DNA of 64,000 nt from CAYHBO01 sp964354855 (GCA_964354855.1 CAYHBO010000002.1:14266-78265); one strand, 5' to 3'; positions 43,346-52,744 are shown, counted from the stretch's first letter. The notes: generated by a model not told the origin, from the sequence alone. Program-made: numbers and translations.

Positions 43346-44812
43346 AAAAAGCGTACTAAACTTTGTTAATTTGTAGAGGTCTTCCCAGAACCTAATCGCA
43401 AAAATAATCAAAAATGGTTCAATCGGTAGCCGTAATCGTGCGCTTCCATAAGCCAGTGTAATACCTACAAACAGGCTCATGAACAAGCTTGCATAAATTA
43501 CGATTAGATCTTTTTGCCAAAGCATTCTTAAACAAAATAAAAAAGCTCCGAGCAATATTAATAAATGTGTAATCAAATCAAAATAAACGATTGGTATAAT
43601 AAGTTTATTATGTACTGGAGGCCAAAAGAATTTTTTTATTTTATTCACTATTCCAGATGGCTTTTGGGGTTCATGCCAGTTGTTATCAAGATAAAAAAGC
43701 AGTTGTGATTGTGGAGCGATGCAGGTCTTTGTCATGTGAATGAGGCTGTGCTTAAGTGTAAGCAGTGGGTGTTCGAGTATTTTTTTATAAGCAATCTTTT
43801 CGGCTATTTTACACTTTTCAATCTCTGATTTCGGTTTGGTTCCTACTTCCTGGTCATACTGATCTATGAGTTCTCGTCGTGCTTCGACATAAGACAGGCT
43901 GTGTGCATCTTGGTGCACGTAGGTAGCTGAGTACTGTAAAAAATGTTGCCCGGGGAGTGTGTGAAAAAAAATATATCCGGTGAGCAGGTAGTTGCGGAGC
44001 AGCCAGAGGCCAGCGATCAGGAACCAGTATCCCGTTAGGGTCCCCATATGTTTAAGTTTGTTGTTGTTTAACCAAAGTATGACACAAGAAAGAATGAGCA
44101 TAAAGTGGCCGACCGGACGAATAAGCGAGCAGATCCCGAGCAGTAGTCCAGCTATGCAGATATTTTTAGCAACAAGATATTTTTTGGACTTGTCATCCTG
44201 AACTTGCCTGCCCGCCGAAGCCTTGGCGTAGGTTGGTTTCAGGATCCAGGTCTTCTTCAAAGCCCTAAAGAAAAATATAAAAAATAAAATCAAAAAAATA
44301 AGAAATAATGTTTCTGTTGAAAGCATGCCGGCGTACAAAACAAAACCTAAATGGACGGTACTGTAGAGGGCGGTGAGCTGTGCGAGTAGGAGGTTTTCGG
44401 GAAACAACGTAAGGGATAAAAAGTACATGAGCGTTGGAATCAAGCTTGCTAGCGCGATCTGTATGATAAGTGCATAGATCGGGTAGGAACCGAGTAATTG
44501 GTAGCAGCCAGCAAGAAAAGCAGGGTATCCGGGTAAGCGTAAGAAACTTAATGATGTTTGGTAATTACCTTGGGTGATTGATAATGTCATCTGGTGGTAA
44601 TGTTCTGAATCAACCATGATCCAGCTTTTATCCCCGAAGTCTAAGATGTAGATGAAGAAGATGAGCCTAATAGCGAGAGATGCAAGTAATATGGCAATAA
44701 AGAAATTATGCTTGTCATCCTGAACTTGCCTGCCCGTCGAAGCTTTAGCGAAGGTTGGATTCAGGATCCAGTCTTTTGTTCTCTTCATTGGTACGCATAA
44801 ATCATAAGGCAT
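43274..44812 (-). CDS. GT-C type membrane glycosyltransferase (family 39-like), paralog 3, with two in-frame repeat insertions
   Basis: 512 residues, about 45 longer than paralog 1. Same plan: acidic first loop (VDSEHYHQM), LRLPGYPAFLAGCYQLLG, GICSLIRPVGHFMLILS. Two stretches have no counterpart in the paralogs: DWILNPTFAKASTGRQVQDD near the N-terminus and TWILKPTYAKASAGRQVQDD between membrane helices around residue 200; both are translations of palindromic repeat family B. No in-frame start exists between the first repeat and helix 1, so the repeat is probably translated. The C-terminal tail comes from repeat family A. The 5' end overlaps the FkbM gene; ATG at about 44788 is an alternative start. 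Confidence 0.82.
   Translation of the reverse strand: MPYDLCVPMKRTKDWILNPTFAKASTGRQVQDDKHNFFIAILLASLAIRLIFFIYILDFGDKSWIMVDSEHYHQMTLSITQGNYQTSLSFLRLPGYPAFLAGCYQLLGSYPIYALIIQIALASLIPTLMYFLSLTLFPENLLLAQLTALYSTVHLGFVLYAGMLSTETLFLIFLILFFIFFFRALKKTWILKPTYAKASAGRQVQDDKSKKYLVAKNICIAGLLLGICSLIRPVGHFMLILSCVILWLNNNKLKHMGTLTGYWFLIAGLWLLRNYLLTGYIFFHTLPGQHFLQYSATYVHQDAHSLSYVEARRELIDQYDQEVGTKPKSEIEKCKIAEKIAYKKILEHPLLTLKHSLIHMTKTCIAPQSQLLFYLDNNWHEPQKPSGIVNKIKKFFWPPVHNKLIIPIVYFDLITHLLILLGAFLFCLRMLWQKDLIVIYASLFMSLFVGITLAYGSARLRLPIEPFLIIFAIRFWEDLYKLTKFSTLFTSSSWKRGSSLTFKKMEKKEREK
44190..44250. repeat. Palindromic repeat family B inside a glycosyltransferase gene (internal copy)
   Basis: TGTCATCCTGAACTTGCCTG at the left pairs imperfectly with AGGTTGGTTTCAGGATCCAG at the right, around a GCCGAAGCCTTGGC core. 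Read on the minus strand it encodes an in-frame 20-residue insert. End points are accurate to a few bases. Confidence 0.8.
44713..44772. repeat. Palindromic repeat family B inside the same glycosyltransferase gene (N-terminal copy)
   Basis: Same sequence as the copy at 44190 with a handful of substitutions (CCCGTCGAAGCTTTAGCGAAGG in the centre), same orientation and same reading frame. Confidence 0.8.
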
Positions 44813-45732
44813 CGATCCGTAAGTTCTTGATGTGTGCTCTTATCAAACGAGACGCGCCATTCACGACTGGTCGCTATTTGATAATGGAACCCGTTATTTT
44901 CCAAAAGCGTTAGCACCGATCCAAGATGGTTGTTGTTGGTAACAGAATAATGAAACTCAAAAATTATATTTTTAATAAATCGAAGTTTCTTTGCCTTATG
45001 AAGCTCTTGTAACACGGCTACTTCAGCTCCTTCAATATCCATTTTTAAAAGATCAACTGACTTTGTGATGTAAGAAGAAAGCTTTACAGCTTCAACCTGC
45101 GTTGTGCCTGTTTGAGCAAGTTTTGCGCAGAGTGTTGAAACTCGATTGAACGAAAGCATCCCATCCTGATCGGCTACAGCTTTATTAATAAGTGTAATGT
45201 TGGACAGGGTGTTTTTTGTGATATTTTTTTGTAACACGCTGAAATTTGCAGCATCAGGTTCAAAGCCGATAATCGTGCTTTGTGGGTATGCAGCTTTGAA
45301 AAATAAGATCGAGATACCGATATTACTACCGCAATCGATAATGGTTGGTGTTTGGTTTTCAAGTGTGACGGCGTACTCTTCATGAACAAAAATTTCACGT
45401 AACAAGCTTAAGAGGGCATTGTAGGTAAAGAAGGTGAGATGATAATCAAGGAATTGAGTGGCCATGGTTTCTGTAGTGCGATGGCCTTTATCCAAGAGAG
45501 ATTGCTTCTCGATGGATAGATAATCGATAAATAGTTTTTTCTTGTTTGCTACCGGTGCTAGTAATGGGTGCTTGTTTTGTGCAAGACACTTGGCCACGTT
45601 AGTGCACATGAGGGCGCGGCCTATGAGAAATGAGGGGTTATGATGGCGCAGGTAGTAGAAAGTAATGCTGGCTGCTGTAAAGCTTAGTATGATACAGATT
45701 AAGAAAAGCCATCGAAGGCGAAAGATAAACAT
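44785..45732 (-). CDS. FkbM-family SAM-dependent methyltransferase with N-terminal membrane anchor
   Basis: About 315 residues from the ATG at 45732, chosen because GGAG lies six bases upstream; in-frame ATGs at 45744 and 45831 lack a site, and the latter would overlap the uvrD start. A single membrane helix (WLFLICIILSFTAASITFYYL) is followed by the SAM-binding motif TIIDCGSNIGISILFFKA, acidic GFEPDAANFS, and the FkbM motif VDLLKMDIEGAEVAVLQEL. Family members O-methylate sugars, polyketides or other glycans. With two GT-C genes directly downstream it probably modifies a surface glycan. Confidence 0.88.
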   Translation of the reverse strand: MFIFRLRWLFLICIILSFTAASITFYYLRHHNPSFLIGRALMCTNVAKCLAQNKHPLLAPVANKKKLFIDYLSIEKQSLLDKGHRTTETMATQFLDYHLTFFTYNALLSLLREIFVHEEYAVTLENQTPTIIDCGSNIGISILFFKAAYPQSTIIGFEPDAANFSVLQKNITKNTLSNITLINKAVADQDGMLSFNRVSTLCAKLAQTGTTQVEAVKLSSYITKSVDLLKMDIEGAEVAVLQELHKAKKLRFIKNIIFEFHYSVTNNNHLGSVLTLLENNGFHYQIATSREWRVSFDKSTHQELTDRCLMIYAYQ

Positions 45733-45829
45733 AAGTGGCTCCATAAAACAGTGTGAATATATATATTTTTTTGATAAGCTTTCAAGAATATTTTTCTGTC
45801 CTTTATTTCCAAAAATAGCAAAGAAGATC

Positions 45830-48346
45830 ATGAACGAACAGCATACGGAAATTTTTAAATCTTTTGTAGAAAATCAACTTAACAAGCCTCAACGAGATGC
45901 GGTAATCGTCAGCAAGGGTGCCTTGTTAGTGGTGGCCGGTGCAGGGTCTGGTAAAACGCGTGTTATTACCGCTCGGATTGCCCAGCTCATGTTGCATGAT
46001 CGTGTGTATCCATCAAGTATTGTAGCACTTACGTTTACAAATAAAGCGGCTGGTGAAATGCGTGAGCGGCTAGAAAAATTTTTAGGCCCCAACAAGCAAT
46101 TACCCTTTGTTGGGACTTTTCATTCGTACTGTTTACAGTTATTGCGTTCAAATGCGGCGTTACTGCCATTCCCACAATTTACGATTATTGATGGTGAAGA
46201 CCAAACAAGTTTACTGAAAAAAATTATTAAACATAATGCCCTTGAAAAATTTGCAACGCCGTCTCAGCTTGTTTTCCAGATCTCGACCATTAAAAATAAA
46301 CTTTTTATGGGAGATGAAGATGCGTTTGGGACACCTATGATCAAAGAGATTTACTATGCTTATGAGACCGAAAAAACTGCGGCCCGAGCGTATGATTTTG
46401 ATGATTTGATTATTAATGTGCTGAACTTATTTCAAAAAAATGAGCAGTTCAGAAAACGTTTTCAAGAACGTGTGAAACATTTACTCGTTGATGAGTATCA
46501 AGATACTAGTCATACGCAACATGCATTACTAAAGGCTATTGCGCTTAATGATGACAAAGAATTTTGTCTTGATTCGGTTTGTGCCGTTGGCGATGAAGAT
46601 CAGTCAATTTACTCCTGGCGTGGTGCAACGGTTACCAACATGCTTAAATTTCAAAAAGATTTTGAGCCGGTAACACGCATCAAAATTGAACAAAACTATC
46701 GTTCAGTACAGCCAATTCTTCATGCGGCAAATTCTCTCATACGTCATAATCGCTTGCGTAATCCAAAAGAATTATGGTCTGAAAAAAAAGCGGACAATCG
46801 TATTTTGTTGCTCTCAAGCCGCTCTGGTGAGCAGGAAGCTGAAGCCATAGCACGTATGCTTAAAACGCTTACACCGGAAAGAAAATTAAGTGATGTGGCG
46901 ATTTTGTATCGTACTCATTTTCAATCACGCGCGCTTGAAGAGGCTTTGCTTTATCATGGGATTCCGTATCGTATTGTTGGTGGCATTCGTTTTTATGAAC
47001 GGAAAGAAATTAAAGATGTCTTGGCCTACTTAAAACTTATTATTAATCCATTTGATAAAATAAGCTTTTTACGCGTGATTAACTATCCAACCCGTGGGCT
47101 TGGGGATCGCTTTGAAGAGCAGGTTTTACAAGCGTGGGATATGAACCCGTTCTTAGATTTTAAACAACTTCTTACTCAAATTTGTGATGGAAATCACTTT
47201 GCATTACCACCAGCAAAAAAAGTTTCGGTAAAATCATTTTTAGCTCTTTATGATGGGCTTGAAAAAGATCAGTCAATTACCAAAGTTGTTGATACTATTC
47301 TTGCTAAGACCGATTATCTGAATAATCTACGCGTGACGCTTGATGCGCGTGAAGCTGATACAAAAATTGAAAACGTTCGTGAGCTTCTTCAATCGATGAT
47401 GACCTTTGAACGTTCCGCTAAAGGTACTAGTCAAGATGATGTTAATGAAGCGGATGATTATTCTTACGGAGATCCATTTGCAGAAGATATAAAGCCTATG
47501 GCAAGAACAGCATCTCTTGAGAGTTTTCTTCATGAAGTAGCGTTGATGCAGGAAAAAATTGAAGATGATAAACGTACCGATCAAGTACAGATGATGACGT
47601 TGCATGCAGCTAAGGGGCTTGAATTTGAGACGGTGATTATTTCTGGTCTAGAAGAAGGCTTGTTGCCAAGTGCACGGTCATTAACCACCAACGAGTCGCT
47701 AGAAGAAGAACGGCGCTTGTTTTACGTGGGAGTTACGCGGGCTTGTGAATATCTAGTGCTTTCTCATGCATCATCACGAAACACCTATGGTAGTGTAACT
47801 GATCAGGTTCCATCACGCTTTATTGACGAAGTTGATAGTAAATTTTTGCAAGTTTTTGAAGTGGATAAAGTTCCAACCTCAATGATTACGGCACGGTTAC
47901 GTGAGTTTCTTGGGCTTAAGGCACAATCATCAGGGATGCTGACGTTTTTTAAAGATGCTGCAAGTACGATTGTTGCGAACCAGGAAGCTCAAACTAAGGT
48001 CTCCGCTATGGTTCGAGACGGTGCAAGTACCTCCTCACCACGAGCGGCGTCAGGTAGCTTCTCCCCGTTTCCCCAGAAAGATTTGCGAAACAGTTACGCC
48101 ACCGCTCGTGGTGAGGAGCCCGCAAGGGCATCTCGAACCATGGCGACGGCGACAGTCACGAAACCTAAACCCGAAGTGATTGAAAAACAAGCTGCCTGGT
48201 ATAAAAACCAATCAGTTAATCATAAAAAGTTTGGTCGAGGGATTGTTCTTGATGTTGAGCCTGCATCTGATGGAAATTTTAATGTTACGGCTATCTTTAA
48301 AGACGGGAAAAAGAAGATTCTTTCAACTTTCTTAGAGAGCCTATAG
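45830..48346 (+). CDS. uvrD: UvrD/PcrA-type superfamily 1 DNA helicase with palindromic-repeat insertion
   Basis: 838 residues from the ATG at 45830, preceded by AAGAAG and starting just before the conserved LNKPQRDAV. A 3'-5' helicase for repair and replication restart. Walker A AGAGSGKT is at 36-43, LTFTNKAAGEMRER is motif Ia, LVDEYQDTSHTQ (about 218) motif II, GDEDQSIYSWRGA motif III, TLHAAKGLEFETV motif V and EERRLFYVGVTRA motif VI. The C-terminal PcrA-type tudor domain (VNHKKFGRGIVLDV) is present. Between core and tudor domain, residues 727-771 are encoded by an inverted repeat (family C) and are absent from the family consensus. Divergent from the FkbM gene. Confidence 0.95.
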   Translation: MNEQHTEIFKSFVENQLNKPQRDAVIVSKGALLVVAGAGSGKTRVITARIAQLMLHDRVYPSSIVALTFTNKAAGEMRERLEKFLGPNKQLPFVGTFHSYCLQLLRSNAALLPFPQFTIIDGEDQTSLLKKIIKHNALEKFATPSQLVFQISTIKNKLFMGDEDAFGTPMIKEIYYAYETEKTAARAYDFDDLIINVLNLFQKNEQFRKRFQERVKHLLVDEYQDTSHTQHALLKAIALNDDKEFCLDSVCAVGDEDQSIYSWRGATVTNMLKFQKDFEPVTRIKIEQNYRSVQPILHAANSLIRHNRLRNPKELWSEKKADNRILLLSSRSGEQEAEAIARMLKTLTPERKLSDVAILYRTHFQSRALEEALLYHGIPYRIVGGIRFYERKEIKDVLAYLKLIINPFDKISFLRVINYPTRGLGDRFEEQVLQAWDMNPFLDFKQLLTQICDGNHFALPPAKKVSVKSFLALYDGLEKDQSITKVVDTILAKTDYLNNLRVTLDAREADTKIENVRELLQSMMTFERSAKGTSQDDVNEADDYSYGDPFAEDIKPMARTASLESFLHEVALMQEKIEDDKRTDQVQMMTLHAAKGLEFETVIISGLEEGLLPSARSLTTNESLEEERRLFYVGVTRACEYLVLSHASSRNTYGSVTDQVPSRFIDEVDSKFLQVFEVDKVPTSMITARLREFLGLKAQSSGMLTFFKDAASTIVANQEAQTKVSAMVRDGASTSSPRAASGSFSPFPQKDLRNSYATARGEEPARASRTMATATVTKPKPEVIEKQAAWYKNQSVNHKKFGRGIVLDVEPASDGNFNVTAIFKDGKKKILSTFLESL
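48008..48141. repeat. Palindromic repeat family C, inverted pair inserted in frame in uvrD
   Basis: Arms 48008-48047 and 48102-48141 are inverted copies: ATGGTTCGAGA and CTCCTCACCACGAGCGG are identical in both arms, with a divergent 12-13 base middle. It is read through in frame in the linker before the tudor domain. A solo relative lies at 55809-55849. Confidence 0.82.
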
Positions 48347-48347
48347 G

Positions 48348-49049
48348 TTACACCAACAATTTCTTTTGCCAGCTGTTTTGTGTGAATGGCATTGCTTCAT
48401 TAAATCTTTCAAGAGCATCGTTTACTTTATCGATAGTATCTTCTGATGGTGCTTTTCTATGCCAGTCGCCAATCTTAAACGTAATTTTTACCGCAAGCTT
48501 AATGCCTTTGTAGTTAAGATAGCCACCAGTTTGAGTGAGTTTTTCAACTGCAGTTCTTGGGGAAATAATAATATCTTTACCCATGACCGCACCATTGGGG
48601 AGCATGACTCCTTTTCCTGGAATGACAAAAAAGCCATCTTTGGCGCGTGCCAGTTCATAGAACTTACCTTGTATGGTGGGATTTTGTTCGAGGTATGGTC
48701 CATTCCAGTTCTTTGGATGAGCAAGATCAACGCCGCCAACCATGGACCCAGTAAAACTTTTGATGGTCAAAAAATCAATTGATGCTGAAGTGTCTTGAAG
48801 GCTTAAAATGTCGCAGGTCGTGTCGATTTTATGTAGTATTTTTTCTAGATGAAGCATGTCATTTTGCATAACCGAAGTAATAAAGTATGGCTTGGTGTAA
48901 TACATTTTAAAAAAAACAAATAAGACAAGGATTGATAAGAGCGATGCACTAAAGATGCTAAAGTATCTGCGTACATATCGGTACCCTGGTCCGATTGCTT
49001 TATCAACCCGTTGATCAAGCGTATTCATTAAATCATCAAGTTTTTTCAT
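48348..49049 (-). CDS. Single-pass membrane protein, possibly pseudopilin-like
   Basis: 233 residues, AAGGAG before the ATG. A cytoplasmic N-terminus of about 30 residues, one membrane helix (FSIFSASLLSILVLFVFFKM), then an extracytoplasmic domain containing HPKNWNGPYLEQNP and DGFFVIPGKGVMLPNGAVMG. The NGPYL element recalls the C-terminal domain of type II secretion major pseudopilins, but there is no prepilin peptidase site at the N-terminus, so I leave it unassigned. Its stop lies two bases from that of uvrD; it ends the transcript. Confidence 0.65.
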   Translation of the reverse strand: MKKLDDLMNTLDQRVDKAIGPGYRYVRRYFSIFSASLLSILVLFVFFKMYYTKPYFITSVMQNDMLHLEKILHKIDTTCDILSLQDTSASIDFLTIKSFTGSMVGGVDLAHPKNWNGPYLEQNPTIQGKFYELARAKDGFFVIPGKGVMLPNGAVMGKDIIISPRTAVEKLTQTGGYLNYKGIKLAVKITFKIGDWHRKAPSEDTIDKVNDALERFNEAMPFTQNSWQKKLLV

Positions 49050-49062
49050 CGTTCATTCTCCT

Positions 49063-50973
49063 TTAATGGGTGTTATCTTTTTTTATAACTTCTTTAATTT
49101 CATCGAGGGCCGTTTCATCTTCCAGTGTGCTGGTATCGCCAGGAGCTTTTCCCTCAAGCATTGTTTTGAGGAGTCTACGCATAATTTTTCCGGAACGGGT
49201 TTTTGGGAGCTTGCTAACAAAATAAATTTCTTTAGGTGCGACGAATCTGCCAATGCTTAAGTAAATCTTGTTTCTGATTAATCTTTTTAATAATTCATTG
49301 GTTTCAATGCCTGGTTTAACAATCGCAAAAATAATAATTGCTTCTCCCTTAAGTTCATCGTTAATGCCGATTGCGGCAGCTTCTGCAAATTCGTTAAGTT
49401 CAAGAACGGCGCTCTCAATTTCGATAGTTCCTATGCGGTGTCCTGCGATATTTACGACTTCGTCAGCGCGGCCTAAAAGCCAATAATAACCATCGGTATC
49501 TTTGATGGCATAATCTCCGGTGTAGTACATGCCTTTAAATTTTGACCAGTAGGTTTCTTTAAAGCGTTCTTGATCATTGAGAATGCCGATAGCCATGCCT
49601 GGCCAAGGTTTGCGGATAACTAAAAAGCCTTTGGTGCCTGCTGCAACTTCAGTGCCATCTTCATCGACGACGGCTGCATCGATACTTGGGAGTGGCCGTG
49701 TTGCTGATCCAGGCTTAAGAGGAACAAGATCGAGTCCTGTGGTTGGGGTGATCATAAAACCACCGGTTTCAGTTTGCCACCAGGTATCAATAATGGGGCA
49801 GGCGGTTTTGCCGATGGTAGTGTGGTACCACTGCCAGACTTCGGGGTTAATCGGTTCACCGACGGATCCCAAGATTCTTAAGCTTGATAGGTCATAATTA
49901 TATGGCCATTCATCGCCACTTTTAATACACATGCGTAAGGCGGTTGGCGAGGTATAAAAAACGGAGACTTTGTAGCGTTCTATGATTTGCCACCACCGTC
50001 CAGGATTAGGGTAATCAAGGGTTCCTTCATGAATGACCATGGTAACGCCATGCATGAGTGGTGCATAGACGATATAAGAGTGTCCGGTAATCCAACCAAT
50101 GTCTGCAGTACACCAGTACACTGTTTTTTCATTCGGATTGAAGGCCCATTTAAAGGTTGCGTGCGCGTAGGTTAAGTACCCACCAGTTGAGTGCAGAATG
50201 CCTTTTGGTTTGCCGGTGGTTCCGGAGGTGTATAAAATAAAAAGTGGGTCTTGTGCATCAACATGGACCGGATCGACATAAGGGTTGCTCTCTTGAGGCG
50301 CGAGATCATGGTAGTAACATGCTTTTGTATTGTTCTTGTCGGGTTGGTTGGTTCGCGCTATTACCAAGATTTTTTCTATCGATGGTGTTTGATCGACGAT
50401 ACTGTTGACCGTTTCATATGGATTTAATGCTTTACCGCGACGATAGCTCGCATCGCTGGTGATAATAAATTTTGCGTTTGCGTCGTTAATGCGGCCTTTG
50501 AGAGCTTCGCCACTAAAACCAGAAAATACGACAGAGTGCACCGCTCCTAGGCGGGCTACTGCAAGCATAGCGGCAACTGCTTCGGGAATCATGGGCAGAT
50601 AAAGAATGACGATATTACCTTTTGATACGCCAATTTTTTGTAGTGCCGATGCAAATCGATTAACTTCAGTAAATAGTTTTTCATAGGTCCAGCTTACTTG
50701 TTGATTATTTTCGCCTTCCCAGTGGATAGCAATTTTGTTTTTACGCTCAGTATTCATATGAACGTCAACACAGGCATAGGAGGCATTGAGTTTCCCTCCA
50801 GCAAACCATTGAGCAACCGGTTCTTGCCAGTTAAGGGTGGTATGCCATGGGTGAAACCATGGTAGTTGTTGTGCGAGAGTATTCCACATTATTTCAGTAT
50901 CAATGGCATTGAGATTGCTGATCATGACAGCAAGAAGAATTAAACATCGTCGTATATGGTTAACTTTTATCAT
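49063..50973 (-). CDS. acs: Acetyl-CoA synthetase with N-terminal signal-like segment
   Basis: About 636 residues from the ATG at 50973, preceded by a run of eight G; the ATG at 50997 overlaps that site. Makes acetyl-CoA from acetate, ATP and CoA via acetyl-AMP. Core motifs: LYTSGTTGKPKGILHSTGGY (P-loop-like A3), DTWWQTETGG (A5), YYTGDYAIKDTDGYYWLLGR, and the catalytic, acetylatable Lys in PKTRSGKIMRRLL. Unlike its paralog at 53147-55027, the N-terminus has a basic-hydrophobic stretch (IRRCLILLAVMISNLNAID) resembling a signal peptide, which would put the enzyme outside the cytosol. Otherwise the two copies align along their full length. Confidence 0.93.
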   Translation of the reverse strand: MIKVNHIRRCLILLAVMISNLNAIDTEIMWNTLAQQLPWFHPWHTTLNWQEPVAQWFAGGKLNASYACVDVHMNTERKNKIAIHWEGENNQQVSWTYEKLFTEVNRFASALQKIGVSKGNIVILYLPMIPEAVAAMLAVARLGAVHSVVFSGFSGEALKGRINDANAKFIITSDASYRRGKALNPYETVNSIVDQTPSIEKILVIARTNQPDKNNTKACYYHDLAPQESNPYVDPVHVDAQDPLFILYTSGTTGKPKGILHSTGGYLTYAHATFKWAFNPNEKTVYWCTADIGWITGHSYIVYAPLMHGVTMVIHEGTLDYPNPGRWWQIIERYKVSVFYTSPTALRMCIKSGDEWPYNYDLSSLRILGSVGEPINPEVWQWYHTTIGKTACPIIDTWWQTETGGFMITPTTGLDLVPLKPGSATRPLPSIDAAVVDEDGTEVAAGTKGFLVIRKPWPGMAIGILNDQERFKETYWSKFKGMYYTGDYAIKDTDGYYWLLGRADEVVNIAGHRIGTIEIESAVLELNEFAEAAAIGINDELKGEAIIIFAIVKPGIETNELLKRLIRNKIYLSIGRFVAPKEIYFVSKLPKTRSGKIMRRLLKTMLEGKAPGDTSTLEDETALDEIKEVIKKDNTH

Positions 50974-51288
50974 GATTAGTTTCCCCCCCCTCTTCATGAT
51001 TCTTTTCGTTATTTCTTCATGGAATCATAGAGCAGAACGTGTGTGAAAATAAATGGATTTGAAAAAAGATCATGAATGTATGGCTTTCAAACAGAGAGAA
51101 AGGGTAGGGTTTTGGCTTCTTTTTAAAATCAGATGTGACTACCGTTTGAAATAGATAGAAAATTTGGTAGATTAGGGTTATGGAAAATTTTGTGAACGTG
51201 ATTCCCTTCATTTCAACGACCACTACTTCAACCACCACCGGCTCAAGCCGGTAGATATTCATTTCCTCAAAATCATTTTTGTGTTGTT

Positions 51289-51545
51289 ACGTCATCCTCT
51301 CGAAGGCTTATAGTTGCCAATTTAAGATAAAATAAGCTATGGATTGTCAGGTACGTCATCCTCGCGAATGCGGGGATCCAGAACTTATTTTCTTCTTTAA
51401 AAATTTTATGCTTTTTTTTAGAAAGTTTTTAGAAAGTTAGTAAAAGTAAGTAAGACCTGGATCCCCGCATTCGCGAGGATGACGTGTCAGTCTAAAATCA
51501 TTTTTTCTTAAGTTGACGACTATACGCGGGTCGTATGGATGACAA
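51289..51545. repeat. Palindromic repeat family A, copy 3 (full nested form)
   Basis: Inner arms 51353-51381 and 51457-51485 are perfect complements over the conserved 29 bases. Outer arms ACGTCATCCTCTCGAAGGCTTATAG.TGCCAATTTAAG on the left match the complement of CTTAAGTTGACGACTATA...TATGGATGAC on the right. It lies directly upstream of the symporter gene. Confidence 0.85.
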
Positions 51546-51598
51546 GTCCAGTATGGTGTTTAATTTATTTTTTCGTGTAATTTTCGAAGGATCCTCTT

Positions 51599-52744
51599 AT
51601 GTTTAAAAAAATGCCTTTTCTTTTGGCGGTAGCGATTGCTGCTGTTATTTTGCTAGATCCAGTGTTACCGATTGCAGCAAAATCAATCTTGTATGCGGTG
51701 AGTTTATCAATTAAATCATGCATTATTTTTTTATTACCGATTATTATCTTCGGGTTACTGTTTAAAGCCGCGGTGCAGTTGGCAAATCGTGCAACCGGCG
51801 TGATTGTGTTGATTTTAACTTCTATCTGTGTTTCGAATTTTTTCTCAACGTTCTTGAGTCGTTTTGTTGGCATGTGGGTGTATCAGCGTGATCTTTCATT
51901 GGCTATTCCAAGGTCGCTTGATAATCTTGAGCCATTTTTTAGCTTTCAGTTGCCTAAAATTATTGCCAATGACAAAGCGATGCTTTTTGGGTTATTGATC
52001 GGGATTTTACTATCACTTTTCCGGATAGGCTTTGCGCGTCAGATAGCTGAAAAGCTTGATTGGGCGGTTGGTAAAATTTTGTCGTTGATCACCTACTTGG
52101 TGCCATTGTTCATCATGGGCTTTATCGTGAAACTCCATCATGATGGGTTGATGGGCATGATCGTTAAAGATTATGCATTGATTTTTGTGGTGATTGCTCT
52201 GGCGTTGTCAGTGTATATTTCGCTTATCTATCTTGTTTCAAATCGATTTAATGTAAAAGCTGCATTGCAGAGTTTTAAAAATATGGTTCCTGCGGCGCTT
52301 ACAGGTTTTGGCAGTATGTCATCAGCTGCGGCAATGCCATTAACGATTATGGCAACAGAAAAAAATTGTGATCAGCCTGAACTTGCTCGTTCAATTATCC
52401 CAGCAACGGTTAATACACATTTGATTGGTGATTGTTTTGCGATTCCAATCTTTGCTTTTGCGGTTCTTAAAACCTTTGGAATCATGGAGCCGTCATTGGC
52501 AGCATACTTGTCATTTGCGTTCTATTTTGTATTGGCAAAATTCTCTGTGGCGGCAGTCCCAGGGGGTGGCATCTTGGTGATGCTCCCGATTCTTGAAAGT
52601 CATTTAGGTTTTAACGCTGAGATGATGTCATTAATTACAGCGCTTTATGTGCTTTTTGACCCGGTAATTACCTGTGCGAATGTTGTAGGTAATGGTGGAT
52701 TTGCACTGTTTTTTGATAAAGTTTTGTTGAGAAGAAAGCAATAA
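51599..52744 (+). CDS. Dicarboxylate/amino acid:cation symporter (DAACS/SDF family)
   Basis: 381 residues, GAAGGA before the ATG. A secondary transporter driven by Na+ or H+, in the glutamate/C4-dicarboxylate transporter family, with about eight helices and two re-entrant hairpins. The serine-rich hairpin 1 is seen as TGFGSMSSAAAMPLTI and the substrate-binding end as AVPGGGILVMLP and LFDPVITCANVVGNGGFA. The family's NMDGT motif is not obvious: the corresponding helix reads VNTHLIGDCFAI, so specificity may differ. Lies between two leftward acetyl-CoA synthetase genes and between two family A repeats. Confidence 0.85.
   Translation: MFKKMPFLLAVAIAAVILLDPVLPIAAKSILYAVSLSIKSCIIFLLPIIIFGLLFKAAVQLANRATGVIVLILTSICVSNFFSTFLSRFVGMWVYQRDLSLAIPRSLDNLEPFFSFQLPKIIANDKAMLFGLLIGILLSLFRIGFARQIAEKLDWAVGKILSLITYLVPLFIMGFIVKLHHDGLMGMIVKDYALIFVVIALALSVYISLIYLVSNRFNVKAALQSFKNMVPAALTGFGSMSSAAAMPLTIMATEKNCDQPELARSIIPATVNTHLIGDCFAIPIFAFAVLKTFGIMEPSLAAYLSFAFYFVLAKFSVAAVPGGGILVMLPILESHLGFNAEMMSLITALYVLFDPVITCANVVGNGGFALFFDKVLLRRKQ

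Noticed and set aside
45665..45829. N-terminal extension of uvrD by 55 codons
   Set aside because: It overlaps the divergent FkbM gene's membrane anchor and lacks family similarity; ATG at 45830 has AAGAAG upstream and the expected protein start.
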